This document shows, in pieces, positions 41,207 to 50,685 of a stretch of 64,000 bases of DNA (within the stretch, counting starts at the first letter, position 1; every line of letters begins with the position of its first letter). The position numbers were made by a program, and so were the translations under genes. Location of the stretch: NCBI GenBank assembly GCA_946638615.1, contig CAMPBO010000001.1:1-64000 (forward strand), in the 5' to 3' direction. A model generated the notes under the pieces. That model saw only the letters and a list, made by a program, of their open reading frames with translations, was not told the DNA's origin and did no database searches. Origin of the DNA: an uncultured Candidatus Saccharibacteria bacterium (GTDB taxonomy: Bacteria > Patescibacteriota > Saccharimonadia > Saccharimonadales > Saccharimonadaceae).

Positions 41207-41615
41207 ATCTTCCTCTCTCAATATCACGTTTCTTAATGGTCTCACGTTTGTCGTATTTTTTCTTACCCTTACCGACTGCTATTACTAATTTGATATAGCG
41301 TGAGCCACCAAGTAATTTTATAGGAACAATCGTTGAGCCGGCTACTTTTTCTCGTACTAAAGCTACAATTTGTTTGCGAGTTGCAAGTAGCTTGATATTT
41401 CTAGCAGTATCAGCCCCAAGGGTCAGATTATTTAGCCAAAGTTCATTGTTTCGAATTGTCACAAAAGATCCTCTAAGCTGTACATGATGGTCACGAATTA
41501 AACGTACTTCTGGACCTGTCAGCTTCATTCCTACAGTTAGTTCATCATTCAAAAAATAATCAAACTTTGCTTGACGATTGATAATTATCATCTCTCCAGT
41601 CGTGTTCTTCTTCAT
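41199..41615 (-). CDS. smpB: SsrA-binding protein SmpB
   Basis: SmpB brings tmRNA to stalled ribosomes in trans-translation. The 138-residue protein shows INRQAKFDYFLNDELTVGMKLTGPEVRLIR, LKLLATRKQI-type RNA-binding residues, and a basic C-terminal tail KKKYDKRETIKKRDIERGR that mimics mRNA in the ribosome. The tmRNA gene was not found in the window. The start at 41615 is six bases after the -10 box. Confidence 0.92.
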   Translation of the reverse strand: MKKNTTGEMIIINRQAKFDYFLNDELTVGMKLTGPEVRLIRDHHVQLRGSFVTIRNNELWLNNLTLGADTARNIKLLATRKQIVALVREKVAGSTIVPIKLLGGSRYIKLVIAVGKGKKKYDKRETIKKRDIERGRYV

Positions 41616-41621
41616 AGTTAA

Positions 41622-41627
41622 ATTATA
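41622..41627 (-). promoter_or_regulatory. -10 element of smpB, leaderless
   Basis: Minus-strand TGATATAAT, TTAACT, ATG at 41615. It lies in the 17-base gap between dnaE and smpB. Confidence 0.7.
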
Positions 41628-41632
41628 TCACT

Positions 41633-44600
41633 CTACTTAGTCTTTACTTTATCTTCTCCAGCTAGATCTTTTAGTTTGGAAAGTAGTTCGTCGCAGATTT
41701 CTACTTTAAACGGCATTTTTAAGGGGCGTTTTGTTTCTCCGTCTTTTAGTACCAAGACTACTTCTTGAACTCCCAAGTAGATATCAGCTAATCTTCGGAT
41801 TGCGGTTAATAATTCGGTATTATTAATATCTTCTATTAATATGTATAATCTCTCCTTACGGGGGTCCTTTGGTGGCTCTTTCAATATGCGTGGAGAATCT
41901 TCGTTCGGAATATTATTAGGCGCTCCTCTTCCACTACCATTATAAACTTTTTCGGTCGAAACTTTTCCACGTCGCCCTCGACCGTTCTCAGGAGCTTTCA
42001 CGGGTGCCGCTAATTTATTGCCAGTAGATTTGTAATTTTCTAATATGTCATCAGAAATTAATTCAATGCTTTCGGCTAATAATTTAACGTCCGAAGTTAT
42101 GTTTCCGTCTTTATCGCGAGCATTTATTTTTCCTTTTACACGCACCACATTGTCAACGATTAGTTTTGCACCATACTCCGCGAAGACCGACGGGAATACA
42201 AGAAATTCTACTTCATCGGTCTTATTCTCAATTTTTACAAATGCCATTTTTTCGCCTTTTTTGGTCAAAATCGTTCGCACTGCTGTAATAATTCCGCCGA
42301 TTATAGCTATCTTATTGTCGTTTTCTGCTGAAACTATTGATATTGGGTGGGTTTGTTCTTCAAAATAAATATCATATTTATCTAAGGGGTGTGCCGATAA
42401 ATATAATCCCATTAAATCACGTTCCCACAAGAGCTGTTCTTTGTCTGGATGCTGTACGGGGGCGGATTTGATCTCGACCTCTGGTATAGCTCCAGCTTCA
42501 CCCATCATACCAAATAGATCCGTTTGCCCAGCCCCGACGTCTTTTTGGATTTTAGCTCCGTAGGCTTGTACTGCTTCAAGGTTGAATAGAAGATCTGAAC
42601 GTGAAAATCCAAAGCGGTCGAAAGAGCCTGTTTTTATGGCAGCCTCCCAAGATTTTTTATTAAATTTAGTTGAATCTACTCTTTTTGCAAAGTCGCAAAT
42701 GGATTTAAAAGGACCATTTTTATCTCTTTCAGGGATAACTATTTCTTCAACGAGTGATTTACCCATATTCTTAATACCAGAAAGGCCAAATCGAATAGTT
42801 TTCTCGCCTCCCACAATACCAAAATCACCGTATGATTGATTGATATCAGGTCCGAGGACTTTGAGCCCCATTTTTTTGCATTCTGCGATTTCGATTGCAA
42901 GACGATCGGTCCAACGCATGTCGGCCGTCATCAGAGCGGCCATAAAAGCGTCAGGATAGTGTGCTTTTAGATATGCCGTCCAATAAGCAATCAGCGCATA
43001 ACAAGCAGCATGAGACTTATTAAAACAATAATTTGCAAACTCTAACAATTGATTCCAGAAGGTTTCCGCAATCTCTTCGGTTGCTCCACCAATTTTAACT
43101 GCCCCTTCAATAAATTCGGGTTTAACCTTTTTCATTAAATCGATCTTTTTCTTGCCGACAGCTTTACGTAAAGTGTCAGCTTGGCCGCCAGTAAAACCAC
43201 ACCATTCTTTTGAAATCTGCATGAATTGTTCTTGATAAATCATAATACCATAAGTATTTTTTAAAGAATTCTCCAGCCCTGGATGCAAATACGTAATTGG
43301 TTCTTCGCCATGTTTTCGTCGAATAAAAGAATCAATAAACTGCATTGGGCCTGGACGGTACAGTGCCACCATAGCGATAATATCCTCAAAGGTTGATGCT
43401 TTAAGGTCGCGTAAATATCTTTTCATCCCAGCCGATTCTAATTGAAAAACACCAGTTGTTTCGGCTCGTTGTAAAAGAGCGTAAGTTTTAGGGTCATCTA
43501 AAGGCAAAGCGGATAGATCAATATCATTATTGTATACTTTGCGAATCATTCGCAAAGCGTTATTAATTACTGATAAATTAGAAAGTCCCAAAAAATCCAT
43601 CTTGAGTAGACCAAGTTCTTCAACTTGTCCCATTGGAAATTGTGCGGCAATTGGCCCTTTTGCTGAAACTTCAAGTGGTAAAAATTTCACCAAATCATCC
43701 GGAGCGATAATTACGCCACAAGCATGTACCCCATGATTACGAATTGTACCCTCAAGTCTTGAGGCAAAATCAATTACTTCCTTAGCGGTGGGGTTAGTTT
43801 CGTACTCTTGTTTTAAATCAGGCACCTCTTTGATGGCGTTAGCAAGCTTAACATGATGCCCTTGCACGGGATCTGGCACCATTTTAGCCAGCCTGTCGGC
43901 CTCAGCGTAAGGGACTTCAAGTACTCTCGCCACATCACGCACGGCGTTTTTTGCCATCATTTTACCAAAAGTCGCGATATTAGACACTCGTTCAAATCCA
44001 TATTTATCTGAACAGTATTGAATCACTTCGTCACGTCGAGTATCTTGGATATCGGTGTCAATATCTGGCATACTAATACGGTCTGGGTTCAAAAATCTTT
44101 CAAAAAGCAAATCATACTTGAGAGGATCAAGTTCTGTGATGCGTAGAGCATATGCTAAAATTGAGCCTGCTGCTGAGCCACGCCCAGGTCCATAAACAAT
44201 ACGTTGGGACTTTCCCCAGTTAATGAAATCCTGCACAATCAAAAAGTAGCCGTTATACCCCATTTTGTCTACAACCGAAAGCTCATAATCTATGCGGGTC
44301 AAAATTTTGTGTGCCTCATCACGTTCTTTATCGATCTCTTCTAAGATTTTTCGGCACTCTGTCACAGATAAATCGATAGTTTCTTCTAATTTTTTGCCAC
44401 CATAACGGTAGACTAATCCTTGAAAAACTAATTTATCCAAATAAGTTTTTTCATCCTCTCCTTCGGGCACAGGAAATTTTGGAATTAAAATTCGTCCTAG
44501 TTGTAAATCTACATTACATCTATCAGCAATCGCTTTAGTGTTTAGTACCGCTTCGGGACAAAGGTTTTCCCACCGTGAAATGATTTCCTCAGCGGGAATC

Positions 44601-45364
44601 ACGTGGAGATCGTAATCCTTTAAAGTCATTCGATTAGTGTCGGATAAATTTGCTGCCGTGCCAATACAAAGAAGTACTTCGTGTGCATCTTGATCTTCAT
44701 GATTTAAATAATGGGCGTCACATGTCACCACTAAAGGAAGCTTAAGGTCTTTAGCATGAGACATGTGCCAATCGTTTATTTTTTTCTGTTCCGCAGAATG
44801 AGTTGAAGAGTCTGGGTGTCCGTGATCTTGCATCTCCAAATAAAAACGGTCCTTAAACACATTGCGATACCAATCAATTAGTTCAAGAGCCCTTTTATCG
44901 TCGTCAGCTCTGATAGCCTCGGAAATTTCCGATCCCATACATCCAGAAAGGCAAATAATTCCTTCATTGTATTTTTCAAGATCTTCATGATCGGTGCGAG
45001 GCTTATAATATTTACCATATTCCTCTGCTCGGCTCATAATCCTACACAAGTTTTCAAAACCTTTGTTGTTCATTGCGAGTAAGGTGATATGAAAACGCTG
45101 TTTGTCATGGGCGGGATCTTTATCGGTCATTTTACGTGCTGCTACATAAGATTCAAGGCCGAGGATTGGCTTAATCCCTGCTGCATTGCATTCCTTATAT
45201 AATTCGACTAATCCTGACATTGTGCCATGATCAGTTACGGCCACAGCTTCCATTCCATCTTTCTTGACAAAATCAACAAGCTCGGGTATTTTCGTTAAAC
45301 CATCAAGAAGAGAATAATGAGTATGGTTATGAAGATGAACAAAATCGCTAGACTTTAACTTCAT
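41633..45364 (-). CDS. dnaE: DNA polymerase III alpha subunit
   Basis: The replicative polymerase. The 1243-residue protein has an N-terminal PHP domain (FVHLHNHTHYSLLDGL, AVTDHGTMSG), the C-family palm with YGPGRGSAAGSILAYAL and PDIDTDIQDTRRDEVIQY (catalytic Asp), FNKSHAACYALIAYWTAYLKAHYP, a helix-hairpin-helix region and an OB domain. The PHP histidines appear retained, suggesting a proofreading or phosphatase activity. The start codon overlaps the stop of the small upstream gene (TAATG). It is a DnaE1-type, not PolC. Confidence 0.96.
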   Translation of the reverse strand: MKLKSSDFVHLHNHTHYSLLDGLTKIPELVDFVKKDGMEAVAVTDHGTMSGLVELYKECNAAGIKPILGLESYVAARKMTDKDPAHDKQRFHITLLAMNNKGFENLCRIMSRAEEYGKYYKPRTDHEDLEKYNEGIICLSGCMGSEISEAIRADDDKRALELIDWYRNVFKDRFYLEMQDHGHPDSSTHSAEQKKINDWHMSHAKDLKLPLVVTCDAHYLNHEDQDAHEVLLCIGTAANLSDTNRMTLKDYDLHVIPAEEIISRWENLCPEAVLNTKAIADRCNVDLQLGRILIPKFPVPEGEDEKTYLDKLVFQGLVYRYGGKKLEETIDLSVTECRKILEEIDKERDEAHKILTRIDYELSVVDKMGYNGYFLIVQDFINWGKSQRIVYGPGRGSAAGSILAYALRITELDPLKYDLLFERFLNPDRISMPDIDTDIQDTRRDEVIQYCSDKYGFERVSNIATFGKMMAKNAVRDVARVLEVPYAEADRLAKMVPDPVQGHHVKLANAIKEVPDLKQEYETNPTAKEVIDFASRLEGTIRNHGVHACGVIIAPDDLVKFLPLEVSAKGPIAAQFPMGQVEELGLLKMDFLGLSNLSVINNALRMIRKVYNNDIDLSALPLDDPKTYALLQRAETTGVFQLESAGMKRYLRDLKASTFEDIIAMVALYRPGPMQFIDSFIRRKHGEEPITYLHPGLENSLKNTYGIMIYQEQFMQISKEWCGFTGGQADTLRKAVGKKKIDLMKKVKPEFIEGAVKIGGATEEIAETFWNQLLEFANYCFNKSHAACYALIAYWTAYLKAHYPDAFMAALMTADMRWTDRLAIEIAECKKMGLKVLGPDINQSYGDFGIVGGEKTIRFGLSGIKNMGKSLVEEIVIPERDKNGPFKSICDFAKRVDSTKFNKKSWEAAIKTGSFDRFGFSRSDLLFNLEAVQAYGAKIQKDVGAGQTDLFGMMGEAGAIPEVEIKSAPVQHPDKEQLLWERDLMGLYLSAHPLDKYDIYFEEQTHPISIVSAENDNKIAIIGGIITAVRTILTKKGEKMAFVKIENKTDEVEFLVFPSVFAEYGAKLIVDNVVRVKGKINARDKDGNITSDVKLLAESIELISDDILENYKSTGNKLAAPVKAPENGRGRRGKVSTEKVYNGSGRGAPNNIPNEDSPRILKEPPKDPRKERLYILIEDINNTELLTAIRRLADIYLGVQEVVLVLKDGETKRPLKMPFKVEICDELLSKLKDLAGEDKVKTK

Positions 45365-45594
45365 TATTTCTTAGGAGTTTTCTCAGCTGACTTTTTAGAA
45401 ATTTCTTTTTTTATGGCTTGTTTGTTTTCTTCTTGTTTGTTGTGGCATTCGCATTCGTCACCACAGTTACATTCTTTTGATTCCTCTTCGTTTTTAGCCG
45501 TGATAAATCTACCCGCGATGGCTCCAGCAATGCTTCCCAATATTGCCCCCAAAAAGAATTTTCCTGTTCCACTTTTTTTAGATTTTCCTGCCAT
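45364..45594 (-). CDS. Small YtxH-like membrane protein
   Basis: The protein has 76 residues: Gly-rich hydrophobic segment (FFLGAILGSIAGAIAGRF, about 12-30) with a glycine-zipper pattern, then a Cys/His-rich acidic patch ECNCGDECECHNK and a Lys-rich tail. YtxH-like proteins have this glycine zipper. The Cys patch might bind a metal. It is coupled to dnaE by a one-base stop-start overlap and preceded by a similar small membrane gene. Confidence 0.65.
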   Translation of the reverse strand: MAGKSKKSGTGKFFLGAILGSIAGAIAGRFITAKNEEESKECNCGDECECHNKQEENKQAIKKEISKKSAEKTPKK

Positions 45595-45595
45595 T

Positions 45596-45874
45596 TTACT
45601 TCTCCTTTTCTTTACTTTCTTTAATCTTTTCTTTTAATTTGGGATTAATATATTTGTTGACAAACATCTCTACTGCTCCACCAATTGAAGTCATGCCCTT
45701 GATATTATTTACGATCCCATTAGTACTTTCGGCTATGTCTTGACCTTTTTCTACTATTTTTTGAGCTTCCTTAGTTAGTCCTATCAATTTTATAATCAGA
45801 ATGATACCTACGATTAGAAAGACTAAAAGCGTAAGGCTTAGTATTACTACTAGTATCCACTCAGCTACATTCAT
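45596..45874 (-). CDS. Small membrane protein, DUF948-like
   Basis: The protein has 92 residues: one long membrane helix (about 5-33), then an amphipathic helix (KEAQKIVEKGQDIAESTNGIVNNIKGM) and a Lys/Glu tail. The layout matches DUF948 proteins found beside YtxH proteins in Firmicutes. The SD AGGAGG is excellent and an extended -10 TGCTATAAT lies just upstream (minus strand, near 45897). The function is unknown. It forms a unit with the 76-residue gene and dnaE. Confidence 0.65.
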   Translation of the reverse strand: MNVAEWILVVILSLTLLVFLIVGIILIIKLIGLTKEAQKIVEKGQDIAESTNGIVNNIKGMTSIGGAVEMFVNKYINPKLKEKIKESKEKEK

Positions 45875-45902
45875 TGTTCCTCCTTTTTGCTATTATAGCA
45901 TA

Positions 45903-46778
45903 TTAATGTTTGGCAACAAACTTGCGTACATCATCTGCATAATCGGTATTAGAAAGTACATATTCAAGATGTGCCATAAAATAGTTTTTTGGATCGCCTG
46001 TAGTAATCCACTTGCCTTTGCTTTTTGCTACAATTACATCACCATTTTCTGCAAGTTTCGTGATAGCATCCACAGTCCATAATTCACCGTCTAATCCAGT
46101 ATTTGATGGCACTAGGTAGTCAAAAACTTCTGGAGTTAACAAATAGCGTCCATAGCTAGTCAAATTGCTGGGCGATAAATCTGGTGTTTTTGGTTTTTCG
46201 ACAATATGTGACAAGGTTCCATTTTCTTTTAGTGCAATCATGCCATATTTATTCCAAACTTCCTTCGGCATTTCTTGGCTAGTGATAATTGCCTTTGCGT
46301 TGGGATTTTTGTCGTATTCGGCAATTAAAGTCGCTACGTCACCTTGTCCTAAAATTAGATCATCACTATAAAGCACCACGAAAGCTTTTTCATCTTTGAC
46401 GTATTCTTTCGCCGAAACGATTGGTGAACCGTTACCATATGGTAAAGTCGTATCTTGTTCGATTACCGTAATCTTTGGGAAATTCAAAACCTCTTCCACT
46501 GATTTAAATCTGTCCATCTTTCCCTGTTTTTCGAGCAAGGCTTTTACATTATTGGCTTTATTATGAAAATAATCTTCATAGATTTCTTTTGATTTTGAAT
46601 TAGGTGTTGCAACGATGACGATTTCTTCAATTCCAGCCTCCATGCATTCTTCGACGCAAAGTTGCATCACAGGCTTACTGCCAATCGGAATCATTGCCTT
46701 AGGAATTGTTTTGGTGATTGGTAAATAACGACTGGCAAAACCAGCATCTGTAATAATAGCTTTTTTTACTAATGACAT
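45903..46778 (-). CDS. galU: UTP-glucose-1-phosphate uridylyltransferase
   Basis: Makes UDP-glucose for glycolipids and envelope sugars. The 291-residue protein has the nucleotidyltransferase signature in altered form (KKAIITDAGFASRYLPITKTIPKAMIPI; usually AGxGTRxLP), then LYSDDLILG, GMIALKENG, IVEKPK and GELWTVDAI. The AGFASR change affects the nucleotide loop; related CPR enzymes show similar drift. The start has AAGGAGA upstream. Uses with the glycosyltransferase at 37.8 kb are plausible. Confidence 0.88.
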   Translation of the reverse strand: MSLVKKAIITDAGFASRYLPITKTIPKAMIPIGSKPVMQLCVEECMEAGIEEIVIVATPNSKSKEIYEDYFHNKANNVKALLEKQGKMDRFKSVEEVLNFPKITVIEQDTTLPYGNGSPIVSAKEYVKDEKAFVVLYSDDLILGQGDVATLIAEYDKNPNAKAIITSQEMPKEVWNKYGMIALKENGTLSHIVEKPKTPDLSPSNLTSYGRYLLTPEVFDYLVPSNTGLDGELWTVDAITKLAENGDVIVAKSKGKWITTGDPKNYFMAHLEYVLSNTDYADDVRKFVAKH

Positions 46779-46828
46779 AAAAGTTCTCCTTGAGATTTTA
46801 TTATATCATCAAAGAGCTCAAAATGCAC

Positions 46829-47467
46829 TTATTTACGTTTTTTAGTCGTCTTTTTATTAGCAACTTTCTTTACCTGCTTGGCAGTATTCTTACGGGATTC
46901 TTTTCTTGCTATGCTATCTTCAATTTCTTGGTTGCGATTATGTGCTCCATAAATCAAGCTTGTTGTGCCTACTATTATTAAATAAGCCCCAAAGAAACGG
47001 ATGAAGGTCATAATTTCAAAACTTCCAGCGTTTATTATTACTGCGCCCATTACGCATCCACAAATACCAGTGAGCACACGAATGAAACGATCGGTTGGAT
47101 CCACAGTTGACAAAAAACCGTGAAACACATCAATAAGCCCAGACACTATCGTGTAAATAGAAATCACTACTAAACTAAAAACGAGATCTCCTTTTGCAAA
47201 AAATAGCAAAATGATAGCGGCCAGTACATCTACGGCAGCATCAATAATTGAATTTATCCAGCCCCGTTTTTTAGTTGAACTATATAACGCACTCACAGAG
47301 TCGACGATCCCAATCAAAAGCAAAAAAACGCTTATGATTGCAATCATAAGTTCGACATTGGAAATTCCACCAAATAATAAAAAGAACCCAAATATACCTG
47401 CAAATAGCCCCCTAACTATAAATACAGTCCAATGTTTGTCTATATATTTTCGATTAATATGCGCCAT
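46829..47467 (-). CDS. HdeD/DUF308-family membrane protein
   Basis: The protein has 212 residues with six short hydrophobic segments in pairs (residues about 14-175), as in DUF308/HdeD acid-resistance membrane proteins, followed by a Lys/Arg-rich cytoplasmic tail. The function is unknown. The start has AAAGGAAAA upstream. Confidence 0.75.
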   Translation of the reverse strand: MAHINRKYIDKHWTVFIVRGLFAGIFGFFLLFGGISNVELMIAIISVFLLLIGIVDSVSALYSSTKKRGWINSIIDAAVDVLAAIILLFFAKGDLVFSLVVISIYTIVSGLIDVFHGFLSTVDPTDRFIRVLTGICGCVMGAVIINAGSFEIMTFIRFFGAYLIIVGTTSLIYGAHNRNQEIEDSIARKESRKNTAKQVKKVANKKTTKKRK

Positions 47468-47504
47468 AGTTTTCCTTTATTACTTATGCTTATTTTATCA
47501 CCTA

Positions 47505-47533
47505 TTGACAAAAAATGCAAAGCATGCTATAAT
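47505..47533 (+). promoter_or_regulatory. Perfect consensus promoter, TTGACA-17-TATAAT
   Basis: TTGACA (47505-47510), 17-base spacer and TATAAT (47528-47533) with extended TGC. It is the best sigma-70-type promoter in the window, yet no plus-strand gene follows; a terminator lies about 45 bases downstream. A second TATAAT is at 47541-47546. Confidence 0.7.
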
Positions 47534-47539
47534 AACAAG

Positions 47540-47585
47540 ATATAATCTAGTTCATTCCGCATATTTATACGTGGCGGATTTTTTT
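47540..47585 (+). ncRNA. Possible short RNA of about 45 nt
   Basis: The predicted transcript from the promoter at 47505-47533 ends at a hairpin TCCGC/GCGGA (47556-47578) followed by seven T. It would be antisense to the last 20 or so bases of the FemAB gene ending at 47565 and could also reduce read-through from that operon. No ORF is present. Confidence 0.4.
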
Positions 47586-48584
47586 ACGGGCCATTTCTAT
47601 GAGTTGGGTTTTTTTGTAGGATAAAGGCTTTAAGATTAAATCGTGCGCTGGGGTGTACCGTAACTCTTCGCAACCGAAAGATCGCTTAAACTCTGAAACC
47701 CCATAAAATCGATGATTTTTTTCATTCGGTTCCACTATCCCCCATAAATTATAACGAATACACCCTCGTTTTCTAGCCTCTCGCATCGCTTCTATGTGTA
47801 AAAGCGGGGCTGCTGAATATTTGGTCCCGAGTTCTGAAGACACTCCGTAATGGTAACTAGCTTCGGGGCCATAAAAAATCATAAAATTCATAGCCAATAT
47901 TTCGCCATCTTTTCTGGCAACGTAAATTAAAACTTCATTATTTTGTCGGAAAGCCTCAAATTGTTTAGTGAGAAAGCTCTCAGAAAAGGCCACATATTCT
48001 TGTCTTTTGGCATGTAGTTTTTCTAGCTGGCAAAAATTATAAATAGCCTGATCGCTCGTTTCAGCAGATATTTCGACATCAGCTTTTTCGGCTTTACGGA
48101 GCTTTCGTCTAAAACCTTGTGAAGCCCCAGTTAAAATTTCTTCTTCTGATTTTTCTAAATTTAATATTCCAGCATATTCAACCGATAAGTACATTGGAGC
48201 TTTTTTGAGGCCTAATTTTCGCATTAGAGAAAGAGATTTTTCAGAGAGCTCAAGTTGCGGGCGAACTCTTATAAAGTCGCAATTAAACCCTTTGCCAGCT
48301 TTTTTAATATCATCAAAAATCGCGTTTATTATTTTGGTATTTTTCCAATCCATAATTGGACCACCAGCGATTGCTAGATATTTACCGCGTTTTGCCGTTT
48401 CGACAACTCCAGCGTAAGCTGCTATGATCTTATTGTTTTCATCTATCATAGCCCTTCGTACAATCTGATTCCCACGGCTTTTATGAAATTCATAAAAATC
48501 CCAAGATTGTAAAAAGTTCGCTTCGCTATGGTTGGTAATAAAATTATCCCATTCAGTTTGTTTTTTGATATCTATTATGTTCAT
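47565..48584 (-). CDS. FemAB-family peptidyltransferase (second copy)
   Basis: FemA/B/X enzymes use aminoacyl-tRNA to add bridge amino acids to lipid II. The 339-residue protein has a GNAT-like double fold: NFLQSWDFYEFHKSRG, KRGKYLAIAGGPIMDWKN, FIRVRPQL, QGFRRKLRKAEK, and NLWGIVEPNEKNHRFYGVSEFKRSFG. It is clearly paralogous to the upstream gene and probably arose by tandem duplication. The ATG overlaps the upstream stop by four bases (ATGA). Confidence 0.85.
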   Translation of the reverse strand: MNIIDIKKQTEWDNFITNHSEANFLQSWDFYEFHKSRGNQIVRRAMIDENNKIIAAYAGVVETAKRGKYLAIAGGPIMDWKNTKIINAIFDDIKKAGKGFNCDFIRVRPQLELSEKSLSLMRKLGLKKAPMYLSVEYAGILNLEKSEEEILTGASQGFRRKLRKAEKADVEISAETSDQAIYNFCQLEKLHAKRQEYVAFSESFLTKQFEAFRQNNEVLIYVARKDGEILAMNFMIFYGPEASYHYGVSSELGTKYSAAPLLHIEAMREARKRGCIRYNLWGIVEPNEKNHRFYGVSEFKRSFGCEELRYTPAHDLILKPLSYKKTQLIEMARKKIRHV

Positions 48585-49564
48585 AAACGTCTCTTTTTCT
48601 TCCTCATCGTTTCGACAAGTAAATTTTTTAGATATTTAGTTTTACTAATAATTAAATCATGGGCGGGGACATATTCAAGTATTTTTCCGCCAAAGCCAGT
48701 TTTAAAGGTAGTAACTCCAGCATAGCGATGGTTGGGTTGTCCAGCTGGTGCAATTCCCCAAAGGTTAAATCTAGAGTAACCTTCTTCTTTCAAGTCCTTA
48801 ATTGCTTGCCAAAGTAAAGCATAAGCTCCTGGTAATTTATGATTAAGTAGAGTTGAAGCAGCTTCGTAATAATCTCCTTCTAATCCATTTTTTATAATTA
48901 GACCATAAGCAATCGGTTTTTTGTCTTCGGTTTCAGAGATATAAATAGTAGCTTTATCAAGAAACGCTTCGCGTTCAGCGAGTAGAGTTTTTAAATCTGG
49001 CGGAATAAACCCCTGTCGCTCTGCGGTTTCGACTTGGATTTTGTGAAATTCTCTAAAAGCCTCTATGGAATTAGTTTTTGTTACTTTTATTCCGAGCTTA
49101 CCCGCTCGACGGATATCGTAACGAGTTTGTCGACGCATTTCAGCTAGCAATTCTTCTTCGGATTTGGTTAGATCAATCATTACTGTATGCTCGGCCGCTA
49201 GGTGCATAGGTGATTTTTTTAGTCCATATTTTTCAAGGAGATTGATATTTTGCTTACTTGCCTCTAATTGAGGTCGAACCCTTACAAATACACACTTCTC
49301 TCTTACGGCTACTAAATGAATCTTTTTAAACACTTCGTCCACTAGCTGTTTATTTTGCCAATCGATCAATGGTCCACAAGGAATCTCCAAATATCTTCCA
49401 CGCTTAGCATTTTTTACAATCATTTGCGCAAGGCCCTCTTTACCATTTTTACCGTAACTGTCAACGATCACTTTATTGCCGAGTAATTCTTGCATTTTGC
49501 CGTAGTCTGGCGATTGTAAGAAATTTGCTTCCGGAAATTTTTTTGTTATTTCTTGCCAATCCAT
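48581..49564 (-). CDS. FemAB-family peptidyltransferase (first copy)
   Basis: The protein has 327 residues and the same motifs as the downstream copy: NFLQSPDYGKMQELLG, KRGRYLEIPCGPLIDWQN, FVRVRPQL, RRQTRYDIRRAGKLGI, RFNLWGIAPAGQPNHRYAGVTTFKTGFGG. Two consecutive FemAB enzymes suggest an interpeptide bridge of two or more residues or different residues. Translationally coupled: its ATG overlaps the stop of the PLP-enzyme gene by one base. Confidence 0.87.
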   Translation of the reverse strand: MDWQEITKKFPEANFLQSPDYGKMQELLGNKVIVDSYGKNGKEGLAQMIVKNAKRGRYLEIPCGPLIDWQNKQLVDEVFKKIHLVAVREKCVFVRVRPQLEASKQNINLLEKYGLKKSPMHLAAEHTVMIDLTKSEEELLAEMRRQTRYDIRRAGKLGIKVTKTNSIEAFREFHKIQVETAERQGFIPPDLKTLLAEREAFLDKATIYISETEDKKPIAYGLIIKNGLEGDYYEAASTLLNHKLPGAYALLWQAIKDLKEEGYSRFNLWGIAPAGQPNHRYAGVTTFKTGFGGKILEYVPAHDLIISKTKYLKNLLVETMRKKKRRL

Positions 49565-50685
49565 TATTTTATCTCCAAGTAGTCTTTAATTATATGTCGA
49601 GCCAATTCAAGTTCATTTTTTTTGTAATGGGTCGGAAAATTAATAATTTTTTGGCTCACTTCAACCGCTATTGGGCATTTTTCTTCTGGAAAATGCACTT
49701 TTTTATAATATCTTTCTGGAGAAACTGGACGTTCGTACCAAAAACCATCGAAAAAATAACCCGCTTTTTTTAATTTTTGTAACACTGTATCACGTTCTTT
49801 TACTAAATAAAATTCTCTAATTGGTGCATGATTATTTTTTTGTCTATTTTTAAGTTGGACCAAAGCCATTTTTGCCTGAAAATTACTTAAAGTCTTGTTT
49901 TTATAATCTATTTTGGCGTCAGCAGATTTAACAACCCATTTTAATTTGAGCATTAGCCCCATAAAAAGACTATTTAGTTTTATGTATGACAAAATTCGAT
50001 AAATGTTCCCGATTGTGGGATACATTCGTATTTGGAATTTTTCCCAACTCGAAAGCTGTTTTTGGGGAGTTAAGACGGGTGGAAATTTACTGTCACGAAA
50101 AACTACCGCTCCCCCACTAACAACATCAATTGTTTTTTCTTTCCCAAAAGAAAAAACGGTCAAATCACCAACTTTGCCAGCCTCTTTGCCATTTGTATAT
50201 AATCTTCCAGTACAATGAGCTAAATCTTCGATCAATACAAGCCCGTGTTTCTTGCAAAAATTTTTAATTTCTTGAATATTTACCATATTCCCAAGCGTAT
50301 TTTGTACGATCAAAGCTCGAGTTTTGGGCGTTAAAGCCTTAGTAAGTGTTTCTAACGTAAAATTTAAAGTTTTTTTGTTGATGTCTGCGAAAATTGGTGT
50401 AAATCCTGCTGCCTTAACTCCTTGTACTACAGCATAACAAGTGAAACCATTAATTATTACTTCGCCCTCTTTTATTCCTAAATAGTCTTGTAAATAATAT
50501 TTAAGTCCCGCAGTAATGGCGGACCGGCCATTTATTGTTACTATTACTTGTCCGCCGTTATATTCGTCGTGTAAAAAATTATATAAATTTGTCAAATCTT
50601 GATGTTTGCCGTGGCCTCTCCGCATAAAAACGCGATCTTTTTTGGTAAATCTTGCCGCTGTCCCTAAAAAATAATGTTTTTTCAT
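49564..50685 (-). CDS. DegT/DnrJ/EryC1-type PLP aminotransferase family protein
   Basis: The protein has 373 residues: fold-type-I PLP enzyme with NGRSAITAGLKYYL, VIINGFTCYAVVQGVKAAGFTPIFADI, LVLIEDLAHCTGR (the Asp that binds the PLP ring) and VFSFGKEKTIDVVSGGAVV (Schiff-base Lys). DegT enzymes usually aminate nucleotide-linked sugars. The location between a Mur-ligase-like gene and FemAB genes suggests a role in making an unusual wall amino sugar or amino acid. The substrate is unknown. Confidence 0.75.
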   Translation of the reverse strand: MKKHYFLGTAARFTKKDRVFMRRGHGKHQDLTNLYNFLHDEYNGGQVIVTINGRSAITAGLKYYLQDYLGIKEGEVIINGFTCYAVVQGVKAAGFTPIFADINKKTLNFTLETLTKALTPKTRALIVQNTLGNMVNIQEIKNFCKKHGLVLIEDLAHCTGRLYTNGKEAGKVGDLTVFSFGKEKTIDVVSGGAVVFRDSKFPPVLTPQKQLSSWEKFQIRMYPTIGNIYRILSYIKLNSLFMGLMLKLKWVVKSADAKIDYKNKTLSNFQAKMALVQLKNRQKNNHAPIREFYLVKERDTVLQKLKKAGYFFDGFWYERPVSPERYYKKVHFPEEKCPIAVEVSQKIINFPTHYKKNELELARHIIKDYLEIK

